Of a stretch of 22,146 nucleotides of DNA, positions 5,610-11,125 are shown piece by piece. A program made the position numbers and the translations under genes. Each line of letters begins with the position of its first letter. The stretch's first letter is position 1. The notes under the pieces were generated by a model. That model was not told where the DNA came from. It ran no database searches and saw only the letters and a list, made by a program, of their open reading frames with translations. The stretch is taken from IMG/VR virus record IMGVR_UViG_3300037587_000094, positions 1-22,146 of that record, one strand, 5' to 3'. The DNA is from a virus.

Positions 5610-5813
5610 ATGAACTTCAAAAAACTAAACCCAGGGATCTATCAAGCAACCCGCAAGGATGGCGTTGTTATCACCATAGAAACAACTGACTACCCTGGCG
5701 ACATGAAGTGGAGATCATCACAGGATGATGATTTCGACGGCGATAACACCGGGTTCTATGCCACCAAGCGCGAGGCGATAGCGCAAGAGAACTACGAGGA
5801 GGACTTTGTCTGA
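5610..5813 (+). CDS. Hypothetical protein, 67 aa
   Basis: The gene starts at ATG 5610, about 35 bases after the -10 box of the operator-controlled promoter, with a weak GGGATAAG site. The product is a small acidic protein with a probable beta-rich first half (NPGIYQATRKDGVVITIETT) and an acidic middle (DDDFDGDN). Its TGA overlaps the ATG of the HTH gene (TGATG), so it is the first gene of that operon. No family is recognised. Confidence 0.65.
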   Translation: MNFKKLNPGIYQATRKDGVVITIETTDYPGDMKWRSSQDDDFDGDNTGFYATKREAIAQENYEEDFV

Positions 5814-6037
5814 TGAGCCCGTCAAGACAAGCCAAGACAGCCGGGCTAAAAAACCTCTCCGAAGTATCGGAGAAAACTGGAGTCAGCCTGCAAACGCTGG
5901 GGAACTGGCACAAGCACAAGCCAAAGCTGTTTGCTGTGGTGCTGGCTGGCTGTAAGGCTATAAACGCAACTAACAACCGCCGACTGCTGGACAGCGACCC
6001 TGAGGATTTGGGCGCTATTGCTAGCAAGGCTTTTTGA
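5813..6037 (+). CDS. Small helix-turn-helix regulator, Cro-like
   Basis: The 74-residue product has a helix-turn-helix around residues 15-34: LSEVSEKTGVSLQTLGNWHK, with the usual pattern of a first helix, G at the turn and a recognition helix ending in a tryptophan. Proteins of this size act as Cro- or CI-like repressors that bind as dimers to palindromic operators. The start ATG 5813 overlaps the previous stop (TGATG). Two palindromic sites lie in the operon promoter (5527-5567) and are plausible targets. There is no second, divergent repressor gene in view, so the switch layout is not the classical lambda type. Confidence 0.75.
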   Translation: MSPSRQAKTAGLKNLSEVSEKTGVSLQTLGNWHKHKPKLFAVVLAGCKAINATNNRRLLDSDPEDLGAIASKAF

Positions 6038-6047
6038 GGATAAGGGA

Positions 6048-6374
6048 ATGCAAAACTTTGAAGCGGATCTAATGAACAGCGTTAAATGCGCGATGACCAA
6101 GCAAATCATCAGCACTGATTTTATTAAGATCGCATACGATGATCGCGTAAAGCTTCCAGAGGACTTTATGCAGAAAGCCTGGTCGTTGATTGATCAGGAT
6201 GAGTTGCTTGCCTCACTTGCAAGACGACTTGAGACAGAGCTGGTTGATCGCCTAGTTAACCAGATGGCCGCCGAGCTAGCTACAGATATTAAGCAAGTGC
6301 TGTCGGTTAAGGAGCGGCGCGAGGCTGTTCGTAGCGTTGTTCGTGAGAACATCGACAAACTGACCAGAGCCTAA
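6048..6374 (+). CDS. Hypothetical helical protein, 108 aa
   Basis: ATG 6048 is chosen because GAGGATAAGG lies just upstream; an in-frame TTG 6018 would overlap the HTH gene. The protein is almost all helical, with a long Leu-, Glu- and Arg-rich second half (SLARRLETELVDRLVNQMAA) that could form a dimeric coiled coil. No family is recognised. It is the last gene before the repeated-RBS block and may belong to the HTH operon. Confidence 0.65.
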   Translation: MQNFEADLMNSVKCAMTKQIISTDFIKIAYDDRVKLPEDFMQKAWSLIDQDELLASLARRLETELVDRLVNQMAAELATDIKQVLSVKERREAVRSVVRENIDKLTRA

Positions 6375-6394
6375 GACGGAAAAGGAAATCGACC

Positions 6395-6559
6395 ATGAGC
6401 GAATTAACCAAAGAGTCCGCACTAGCATTGTGTGATGCGCTGGATCTTCAGTCTGATTTTTTTGACGAGCAGAACGAAGAATATACGATGCTTGAAGAAG
6501 GCAACCCCGAGTTGCTTGTGGCGTATAACGAGCTATTCACGATAGCGCACGCAACCTAA
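6395..6559 (+). CDS. Small acidic protein, 54 aa
   Basis: ATG 6395 is preceded by the first copy of a repeated leader (ACGGAAAAGGAAATCGACC). The product begins MSELTKESALALCDALDLQS and is acidic and helical, ending NELFTIAHAT. No family is recognised. The repeated leader, the clear ribosome binding site and its place in a row of similar small genes support it as real. Confidence 0.65.
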   Translation: MSELTKESALALCDALDLQSDFFDEQNEEYTMLEEGNPELLVAYNELFTIAHAT

Positions 6560-6590
6560 CCAAATCACCACGGAAAAGGAGATCGATCCC

Positions 6591-6821
6591 ATGGAATTAA
6601 TTGATGTAGTCAGAAAGCTAGTTGGCCCGATTGATCCGATTGGCTCTACTCATGTAGACGAAGATCGATACAAGAACTTGGTGGCGATGACAGATCTAGT
6701 AGACAGACTTCTTAGTGATATCGACCGGGTGATCCCAAACAGAACACGGCAGGAGGCCAGCATGAAGAGAGCTGGAGAATATGCAAAACAGTTTTTCGAT
6801 CATGTCGGTATTGAAGAGTAA
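6591..6821 (+). CDS. Hypothetical protein, 76 aa
   Basis: ATG 6591 lies just after copy 2 of the repeated leader. The product begins MELIDVVRKLVGPIDPIGST and is mostly helical, with the second half (residues 25-70) rich in Arg, Asp and Leu. No family is recognised. It is one of the four or five small cassette genes. Confidence 0.65.
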   Translation: MELIDVVRKLVGPIDPIGSTHVDEDRYKNLVAMTDLVDRLLSDIDRVIPNRTRQEASMKRAGEYAKQFFDHVGIEE

Positions 6822-6848
6822 CCCAAATCAGAGTAGGAAAAGTTGATC

Positions 6849-7034
6849 ATGAAAACGATAACAGTGACAGGAACAGCGACCGTTAAATTCCGAAAAACAA
6901 TCTACGTTGTTTCAGAGGAAGATACTCATGACGTTTTAGCGCAGGACGTTTTCCAGTTTGCCGATTGCAATATTGACGAGAGCGATGTGACGGCGATAAC
7001 CGAATTTAATGATGTTCACATCAAAGCCAGCTAA
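6849..7034 (+). CDS. Hypothetical beta-rich protein, 61 aa
   Basis: The frame is open from TTG 6843, but ATG 6849 is the likely start because the AGGAAAAG of leader copy 3 is then correctly placed. The product (MKTITVTGTATVKFRKTIYV and on) alternates Thr and Val, typical of a small beta-sheet domain, then an acidic helix (SEEDTHDVLAQDVFQFADCN). This layout resembles small phage proteins of the 'T.G.A.V....' type with unknown role. Confidence 0.65.
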   Translation: MKTITVTGTATVKFRKTIYVVSEEDTHDVLAQDVFQFADCNIDESDVTAITEFNDVHIKAS

Positions 7035-7055
7035 CCACGGAAAAGGGGATCGATC

Positions 7056-7253
7056 ATGGGCGATCTGAAAAACAAAGCTGACTACTCTTTGTATAAGTGC
7101 CCATACTCCCACCTTGAAAAAGAGGGCGGCCACGAACTAAATGGGCCAGAGGGGTATGCGAATACTTACGGTGTATGGTGTCAATGCGGTTACCGAGGCC
7201 CAGTGTTTTACCTGGACCCTGTGGAGCTCGGATTAGAGAAGATTAACGAATAA
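7056..7253 (+). CDS. Small Cys/His protein, possible zinc-binding, 65 aa
   Basis: ATG 7056 follows leader copy 4. The protein has C15 and H19 in KCPYSHLEKEGGH and C42-x-C44 in GVWCQCGYRGP, which could bind one zinc with three cysteines and one histidine. The CP...WCQCG..GP layout resembles small phage zinc ribbons such as Lar-like restriction alleviation proteins, but the second CxxC pair of Lar is not present, so I do not assign that function. Confidence 0.6.
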   Translation: MGDLKNKADYSLYKCPYSHLEKEGGHELNGPEGYANTYGVWCQCGYRGPVFYLDPVELGLEKINE

Positions 7254-7278
7254 ACAACCACGGAAAAGGAGATCGATT

Positions 7279-7581
7279 ATGGACATGCAAAAGCTTGTAG
7301 GCTTGAGCACTCGAAGCGATATCAGCCTAGCTAAACAGTTCCCTGGAGTGGCTGAAGAGATAATGGATCAGAGATTATGCGATGCCGCCCGTGCCGCAAT
7401 GAGGGAAAAGCTTGAGAAAAAAAGCGGCCAAGGGCGTGGTGGGTGGTGGGATAGATCTCGCTGCTCAACAGGACACCTTCGACAACTGCTGAGAGAGCAT
7501 TTAGAAAAAGGCGACATGGTGGACGTAATGAATTTCGCCGCCATGATCTACGTAAGAGAGTGCGTCGATAAGGCGGGTTAA
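7279..7581 (+). CDS. Conserved phage protein with C-terminal GRGGW domain, 100 aa
   Basis: ATG 7279 follows leader copy 5. The C-terminal half (about residues 50-95) has the pattern GRGGWWDRSRC, then L..LL.EHLEKGDMVDVMNFAAMI. This small domain is widespread at the C-terminus of accessory phage proteins, including lambda Ea22-like ones, where its function is not known. The N-terminal half is unrelated helical sequence. The domain recognition comes from the pattern and memory of the family, not from a search. Confidence 0.7.
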   Translation: MDMQKLVGLSTRSDISLAKQFPGVAEEIMDQRLCDAARAAMREKLEKKSGQGRGGWWDRSRCSTGHLRQLLREHLEKGDMVDVMNFAAMIYVRECVDKAG

Positions 7582-7638
7582 GACCACCTAACCAATAGCC
7601 CACTAGCGGGTATGATACAATTAGACAAAGGAGGATGT

Positions 7639-8085
7639 ATGGGAATTTTAGCTTTCATTATCGTTCTAATCCTGGCAGCACAGGACGCATACGGAGATAG
7701 CGCAACTATCGCGCTCGGCAAGACCTACCTCAATTCTGATGCGACTTACGCAGAGATCGGCTACGAAACCCGCAACTGGGAGTTCAATCTCGGCCTGATT
7801 GGCGTAGGCAGCACCAAGGACGGACCTCAGACGCTGGTTACCACTTTCGGCGTGTCAAGGCTGGTTAAGCCTAACTGGTGTTTCGCCGGTGGCTGTAGCT
7901 ATTTGCGCATCGGAGTAGCAGGCGTTCATGGCTCACCGCTCGTCGGCCCTATTAACTTCAGGTTAGGCGCTGGCATGGATTACGGCGTATTCAAGGTCGA
8001 GGCGTTCCATTACTCATCGGCTGGCATCTTCGAAGACAACACGGGCATCGATGGCGTGATGCTTAAGATGGAGTTCCCCTGGTGA
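7639..8085 (+). CDS. PagL-like lipid A 3-O-deacylase, outer-membrane barrel
   Basis: The start ATG 7639 has a strong GGAGG at 7630-7634. The 148-residue precursor begins with a signal peptide (cleavage expected near residue 19, after AYG) and then shows alternating beta strands ending in a terminal aromatic (F..W), as in a small eight-strand outer-membrane barrel. Near the end it has H124-Y-S126 followed by D138 in NTGID, 14 residues after the histidine. PagL uses a His, a Ser two residues on and a Glu 14 residues after the His; here the acid would be Asp. PagL removes an acyl chain from lipid A in the outer leaflet. It could instead be a non-catalytic barrel. The next gene overlaps its stop. 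Confidence 0.65.
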   Translation: MGILAFIIVLILAAQDAYGDSATIALGKTYLNSDATYAEIGYETRNWEFNLGLIGVGSTKDGPQTLVTTFGVSRLVKPNWCFAGGCSYLRIGVAGVHGSPLVGPINFRLGAGMDYGVFKVEAFHYSSAGIFEDNTGIDGVMLKMEFPW

Positions 8086-8324
8086 TCAAATACCTAGTAA
8101 TATTATTGACCGTAGCTCTGCTATCCGGCTGCGCTGAATTCACAGCTATGAAGAGCGCAGTAGGCTTCTACGGCGCACAGGCTAGCGATGACACCCTAGA
8201 CGTTGCGATCTGGACAGTCTGCAAGGCCACTCCGGTTGGGGCTATCAGCAGGCGATTTAAGACCGCTGAGCAGATGAAAACATGGTCATCGTTGTGCAGC
8301 GACGTACAGGAGCCGGTCCAATGA
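8082..8324 (+). CDS. Small lipoprotein, 80 aa
   Basis: The start is GTG 8082, overlapping the previous stop as GTGA. The N-terminus is a lipoprotein signal peptide: basic K3, hydrophobic core and the lipobox L14-S15-G16-C17, so the protein would be lipid-anchored in the envelope at Cys17. Ala18 after the cysteine favours outer-membrane sorting. The mature 64 residues have two more cysteines (C46-C72 region) that could form a disulfide. It is not proline-rich like Rz1, so I do not call it a spanin. The family is unknown. It sits between two lipid-acting enzymes. Confidence 0.78.
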   Translation: MIKYLVILLTVALLSGCAEFTAMKSAVGFYGAQASDDTLDVAIWTVCKATPVGAISRRFKTAEQMKTWSSLCSDVQEPVQ

Positions 8325-8698
8325 CTTACGTAATATTCGCCCCTACTGGATACAGCAACCTTCTTCCAGAACAAAAGGCTGTTATCTGCAACGGCATGGG
8401 GGCTGCTGATTCCCTATTGTCGTCTTTTATTCCGAACACGATGTACGGCCTAGATGTAGAAGAGGCTGGCAATATTCACGATTACATGTACCACGTTGGC
8501 AAGACCATCGAGGACAAGCTAATCGCTGATCGCGTATTCCTGAACAATATGCTGCGCATCATCAACGAGTGCGGCGGGTGGTTGGGCCCACTGCGGCGGC
8601 GGCGAGCAATGAAATATTACGAAGCGGTCCATTATTTTGGTGGCCCGGCGTTTTGGTCTGAGAAAAGCGACAAGATGTCTAAGGCATCAGGCGGCTAG
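8321..8698 (+). CDS. Phospholipase A2-like protein, 125 aa
   Basis: The start ATG 8321 overlaps the previous stop (ATGA) and has AGGAG at 8308-8312. The sequence carries the core of secreted and parvoviral phospholipase A2: a possible calcium loop around C23-N-G-M-G, then H53-D54-x-x-Y57 (in NIHDYMYHVG) and A69-D70-x-x-F73 (in LIADRVFLNN). In the family, the His-Asp pair and a later Asp form the active site. Such an enzyme would cut membrane phospholipids at the sn-2 position. No signal peptide is present, so it would reach the envelope only after holin action. The assignment is by motif spacing and should be treated as likely, not proven. Confidence 0.62.
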   Translation: MTYVIFAPTGYSNLLPEQKAVICNGMGAADSLLSSFIPNTMYGLDVEEAGNIHDYMYHVGKTIEDKLIADRVFLNNMLRIINECGGWLGPLRRRRAMKYYEAVHYFGGPAFWSEKSDKMSKASGG

Positions 8699-8699
8699 C

Positions 8700-9056
8700 A
8701 TGAAGATAAGCAAGAATTTCTATCGGTCAGAGTTCGAATGTGAGGGAGGCTGTGGCTTCGCTACTGTTGACGTGGAATTGATCCAGCTGCTTGAGAAGAT
8801 CCGCAGGCACTTTAAAGGCAAGCCGATCACTGTTAACTCAGGGTGTCGGTGCCCATCTCACAACAAGAATATCATGGGGCACAAATCCAGCAAGCACATG
8901 CAGGGTATAGCCGCGGATATCGAAGTCAAAGACGTAACCCCTTTAGAGGTCTATCAATACGTCGATTCAATTGCGCCTGATAAGTATGGGCTGGGGTGCT
9001 ACAAGACATTTACGCACATTGATATTCAGCCACAAAAGAAGAGGTGGAACGGATGA
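8700..9056 (+). CDS. Endolysin, peptidase M15 type (VanY/D-Ala-D-Ala-like)
   Basis: The 118-residue protein has the M15 zinc peptidase pattern: VNSGCRCPSHN (45-55), SSKH with His66, AADI with Asp73, and THIDIQ with His106. His66, Asp73 and His106 are the zinc ligands. Such phage enzymes cut peptide bonds in peptidoglycan and act as endolysins. The start ATG 8700 is one base after the previous stop; a longer frame from GTG 8637 would add unrelated residues. There is no signal peptide, so it would need a holin for export. The following gene overlaps it by ATGA. Confidence 0.88.
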   Translation: MKISKNFYRSEFECEGGCGFATVDVELIQLLEKIRRHFKGKPITVNSGCRCPSHNKNIMGHKSSKHMQGIAADIEVKDVTPLEVYQYVDSIAPDKYGLGCYKTFTHIDIQPQKKRWNG

Positions 9057-9238
9057 GTGACAATCCATATCTAAAGCAGACCGATGAGGTTAGCTGGGCA
9101 GGCGACATGGTAGCGCTAGAACATGATTTCAGGAATATGGATAACCCGGAGTCAAAGTCTCGTATTGATCGATGGTTTAAAGCAGGGATTGAAGACGCGC
9201 TCAAACCGTTTGCGATGCCTAGCCACGAAGACTGGTAA
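9053..9238 (+). CDS. Hypothetical protein, 61 aa, coupled to endolysin
   Basis: ATG 9053 overlaps the endolysin stop as ATGA, with GAGGTGG upstream at 9041-9047. The product begins MSDNPYLKQTDEVSWAGDMV and ends MPSHEDW. It is acidic and helical, and no family is recognised. Its coupling suggests it belongs to the lysis cassette. The extended -10 promoter of the second tRNA lies just past its stop codon. Confidence 0.62.
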   Translation: MSDNPYLKQTDEVSWAGDMVALEHDFRNMDNPESKSRIDRWFKAGIEDALKPFAMPSHEDW

Positions 9239-9244
9239 GGTTTC

Positions 9245-9253
9245 TGATATAAT
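9245..9253 (+). promoter_or_regulatory. Extended -10 promoter for tRNA-Trp 2
   Basis: TGATATAAT is a perfect extended -10 element (TGN followed by TATAAT at 9248-9253). No clear -35 box is seen 17 bases upstream, as is usual for extended -10 promoters. The expected start is near 9260, about ten bases before the tRNA. Confidence 0.6.
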
Positions 9254-9269
9254 CCCATTACTAAACAAT

Positions 9270-9345
9270 GTTCCGGTAGCTCCAACGGCAGAGCGACGGT
9301 CTCCAAAACCGTAGGTTGCAGGTTCGAATCCTGCCCGGTTCGCCA
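9270..9345 (+). tRNA. tRNA-Trp (anticodon CCA), copy 2, imperfect acceptor
   Basis: The D arm (GCTC/GAGC), anticodon stem (ACGGT/ACCGT, perfect) with loop CTCCAAA, and T arm (GCAGG/CCTGC, loop TTCGAAT) are all intact; the anticodon is CCA. The acceptor 9270-9276 with 9335-9341 keeps five pairs but has T-T mismatches at pairs 2 and 3. CCA is encoded (9343-9345). The gene is flanked by the nine-base direct repeat ACTAAACAA (9260-9268 and 9345-9353). It may be functional with a weak acceptor, or be decaying. Confidence 0.8.
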
Positions 9346-9364
9346 CTAAACAACGGAGAAGAAC

Positions 9365-9445
9365 ATGGCAACTAAGAAAAAGAAAACATCCAAGAACAGG
9401 ATGCTGCCAGGAACACCAAAGCGCACGCCAAAGCGAAAGCCATGA
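9365..9445 (+). CDS. Tiny lysine-rich peptide, 26 aa
   Basis: ATG 9365 follows CGGAGAAG and the frame ends at TGA 9443-9445, overlapping the next start (ATG 9442). The product MATKKKKTSKNRMLPGTPKR plus TPKRKP is one third lysine and arginine with no acidic residues. Such tiny basic peptides occur in other phages. The ribosome binding site and the overlap with the next gene make translation likely. A nucleic-acid or capsid interaction would fit the charge but is not shown. Confidence 0.55.
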   Translation: MATKKKKTSKNRMLPGTPKRTPKRKP

Positions 9446-9966
9446 TTGAATTTATACCCGAGATCGTACTTTTTGCGCTGTTCTGCGTTACCGTCTACCA
9501 CAAGGATAACTGGGGAAGGTCACTCCCCTGCTTCGCTGTCCTGCTTATCACCGCCGCTTCATACCACTTCTACCAGACACACGCCTATCTCGACCTTCAG
9601 GAGCAGCACGGGCAATATGTCCTACACGGCTTGGTTCCATTGTTCGCTATCTCTGCTCTAGCTATTACTCGCCTAATCGCCCCCTCAAGACTCTCCGTCT
9701 GCCTTATGTCCTTGTTTGCCCTATACTTCGGGATGATCCTGATATTGTTCTGGCTATCCCTGTTGAAGTACAATGTGGCTATTGCATTTGAAGTAATTAA
9801 GTTTGTCGTATTCGCTATTGAGATCGCGCTGATGTTGAGCACAAAACTGACAGATTCGGTCTGGGGGCTGCATGGACGAGTTTCTAGAAATTCTCAGGCG
9901 AATGGGCTGGATGCTCATGATTGGCTATTACATCCTGTTATTGACCTACGGGGCGATAAATCATGA
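9442..9966 (+). CDS. Multi-pass membrane protein, 174 aa
   Basis: ATG 9442 overlaps the stop of the tiny basic gene. The protein has about four or five hydrophobic helices (near 4-18, 28-42, 61-78, 85-108 and 113-133), separated by short polar loops. The last 35 residues are polar and share DNA with the next frame. No family is recognised. Its place just after the endolysin and before a holin-like gene suggests a part in lysis or in envelope exclusion, such as an antiholin or pinholin-like protein; this is context only. Confidence 0.65.
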   Translation: MIEFIPEIVLFALFCVTVYHKDNWGRSLPCFAVLLITAASYHFYQTHAYLDLQEQHGQYVLHGLVPLFAISALAITRLIAPSRLSVCLMSLFALYFGMILILFWLSLLKYNVAIAFEVIKFVVFAIEIALMLSTKLTDSVWGLHGRVSRNSQANGLDAHDWLLHPVIDLRGDKS

Positions 9967-10081
9967 GCGGAATCGTAAGCGAGACAGTGAGCATAGCAAA
10001 ACTATCATTTGCACAAGCCCCAATACAGCATGTAGCGAGTGCGGCCGCTATAACGACGGGTGCGACGGTAGAGACAGTTAG
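9872..10081 (+). CDS. Possible embedded membrane protein, 69 aa
   Basis: This frame starts at ATG 9872 inside the end of the 174-aa gene and runs under the start of the holin-like gene, so all three forward frames are open here. It has one good transmembrane helix (GWMLMIGYYILLLTYGAINH) followed by a charged segment and three cysteines. GGGGG lies upstream as a rough ribosome binding site. The layout (short N-terminus, one helix, soluble tail) would fit an inner-membrane spanin-like or regulatory protein, but there is no coiled coil. It may be a chance frame. Confidence 0.35.
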   Translation: MDEFLEILRRMGWMLMIGYYILLLTYGAINHERNRKRDSEHSKTIICTSPNTACSECGRYNDGCDGRDS

Positions 10082-10202
10082 CCCCCTTGCCCCTTATATA
10101 GCCTGGATGGCAGACGGCGCGATAATCATGGGCTTCCTACTGCCTCTCTCGTTATTCGTACTAACCCTTTTAAAAATTCGATCACAGATTAGAGGTGAAT
10201 GA
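9963..10202 (+). CDS. Holin-like membrane protein, 79 aa
   Basis: ATG 9963 overlaps the previous stop as ATGA. The 79-residue product has an Ala-, Thr- and Val-rich first half and one strong hydrophobic helix near the C-terminus (about residues 47-70, WMADGAIIMGFLLPLSLFVL), then a basic tail (KIRSQIRGE). The size, location behind an endolysin gene and membrane segment are typical of a small phage holin. Holins form inner-membrane lesions that release endolysin at a set time. No exact family can be named from sequence alone. Confidence 0.6.
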   Translation: MSGIVSETVSIAKLSFAQAPIQHVASAAAITTGATVETVSPLAPYIAWMADGAIIMGFLLPLSLFVLTLLKIRSQIRGE

Positions 10203-10234
10203 TGGTTGACTTGCTCCTGCGGGAGCGTAGCTAA
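10202..10234 (+). CDS. Ten-codon leader peptide between two genes
   Basis: ATG 10202 overlaps the holin-like stop (TGATG) and the frame MVDLLLRERS ends at TAA 10232-10234, which overlaps the next ATG (TAATG). AGAGGTGA stands upstream as a good ribosome binding site. The frame passes through a hairpin that covers the ribosome binding site of the next gene, so it could open that hairpin by translation. Confidence 0.45.
   Translation: MVDLLLRERS
10213..10226 (+). promoter_or_regulatory. RBS-hiding hairpin before the beta-helix gene
   Basis: GCTCC (10213-10217) pairs with GGAGC (10222-10226) around the loop TGCG. The pairing covers GGGAG (10221-10225), the only good Shine-Dalgarno for ATG 10234. 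Ribosomes translating the ten-codon leader would melt it. Confidence 0.5.
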
Positions 10235-11121
10235 TGCCGACAGTCATAACGCATACGCTAAAAAAAGACGGGAGCGGAGACTACACCACGATCAAGGCTT
10301 GGATAGCTGCTGTACAGCGAGACTTAGTCGCCGCAGATGAGATCGCACAGCTGGATATCTATAAAGCGGGATGGAACGACGCAACGCCTTTGGTTGAGAG
10401 TTACATTGATTTTCGTGGGTTCACTACAGACGCCACGCGACGGGTTGAAGTTAATGTTGTTGACTCAGATCGACATACTTTTATTGCTAACACAGGATTT
10501 GTTTTAGGGTTCAGCGGTTCTTATGGGCTCGTCGCAGAGGCAGGATGCCATGTTACTTTTACGGGATTAGAACTAGCCGACTCAGCAATCTCATATACCT
10601 TTACCGCTCTATCAGACTGTAAAATGGTCAAATGTCTCACTAGAGGTATTACAAGACCAAGTTATAACGGATACGCAGAAAATAGTTTGGTTGTGCTAAC
10701 TGAAAATAGACCGGACGATACAGGTCTGGCGTACAAAGACGCTACTCTAGTGAATTGCGCAGTCATTCTGGTCGGCACAGGTGGCGGCTGGAACGGGGAC
10801 GTAGGACTTAGGGATAGTGATTGCACGAATACCTTATGCTACCGCGCCCAAGCAAAGATAACTTACGATCCTTTTTTCACCTGTACCGGCGACTACAACG
10901 CGTCAAACGATACCAGCAGCCCCGGCGCAAACTCGGTTGATAACATCACGACCGCTGATCTTGTCGATTACGCAGGTGGTGATTACCGCACCAAAGCATC
11001 ATCTAGCTTAGCTACAGCGGGTAGTGGTGGCACGTTTATAGGAGCGTTTCTAGAAGAGAGCGGAGGCGAGCCGACCTTTCAATCAGCTTGGGCTTTAGGG
11101 GTCAATACAATTATAGGTTAA
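10234..11121 (+). CDS. Probable virion protein with beta-helix-like sequence, 295 aa
   Basis: The 295-residue product starts with MPTVITHTLKKDGSGDYTTI, the usual beginning of phage proteins with a right-handed beta-helix (compare pectate-lyase-like spikes), and continues with many short Val-, Ile- and Thr-rich strands and turns with Asn and Asp. The ending AWALGVNTIIG is common at the C-terminus of phage structural proteins. It could be a tail spike, fibre, or capsid decoration protein. No catalytic residues can be pointed to. It is translationally coupled to the ten-codon leader and lies upstream of the terminase genes. Confidence 0.6.
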   Translation: MPTVITHTLKKDGSGDYTTIKAWIAAVQRDLVAADEIAQLDIYKAGWNDATPLVESYIDFRGFTTDATRRVEVNVVDSDRHTFIANTGFVLGFSGSYGLVAEAGCHVTFTGLELADSAISYTFTALSDCKMVKCLTRGITRPSYNGYAENSLVVLTENRPDDTGLAYKDATLVNCAVILVGTGGGWNGDVGLRDSDCTNTLCYRAQAKITYDPFFTCTGDYNASNDTSSPGANSVDNITTADLVDYAGGDYRTKASSSLATAGSGGTFIGAFLEESGGEPTFQSAWALGVNTIIG

Positions 11122-11125
11122 CGCT

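Larger units (their letters stand above)
6375..7278 (+). repeat. Repeated intergenic leader/RBS cassette, five copies
   Basis: Almost the same sequence stands before five consecutive small genes: 6375-6394, 6567-6590, 6831-6848 (degenerate), 7034-7055 and 7257-7278. The core is CCACGGAAAAGGAGATCGAT followed by the start codon; copies 2, 4 and 5 are nearly identical, copy 1 differs at a few bases and copy 3 keeps only GGAAAAG..GATC. Each holds the Shine-Dalgarno sequence. The genes between are unrelated, so the repeats behave as a standard cassette joint. Coordinates given span first to last copy. Confidence 0.85.

Noticed and set aside
7056-7253. Lar-type restriction alleviation protein.
   Set aside because: Only three cysteines are present and the second CxxC knuckle is missing, so only a general zinc-binding call is made.
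7588-7621. Promoter before the lipid A deacylase gene (TATGAT 7611-7616 or TACAAT 7616-7621).
   Set aside because: No acceptable -35 box or extended -10 is present, so I could not support it as a feature.
9270-9345. UGA-to-Trp recoding suggested by two tRNA-Trp genes.
   Set aside because: Both anticodons are CCA, which read only UGG, and TGA is used as a normal stop in many genes here, for example the ATGA overlaps.
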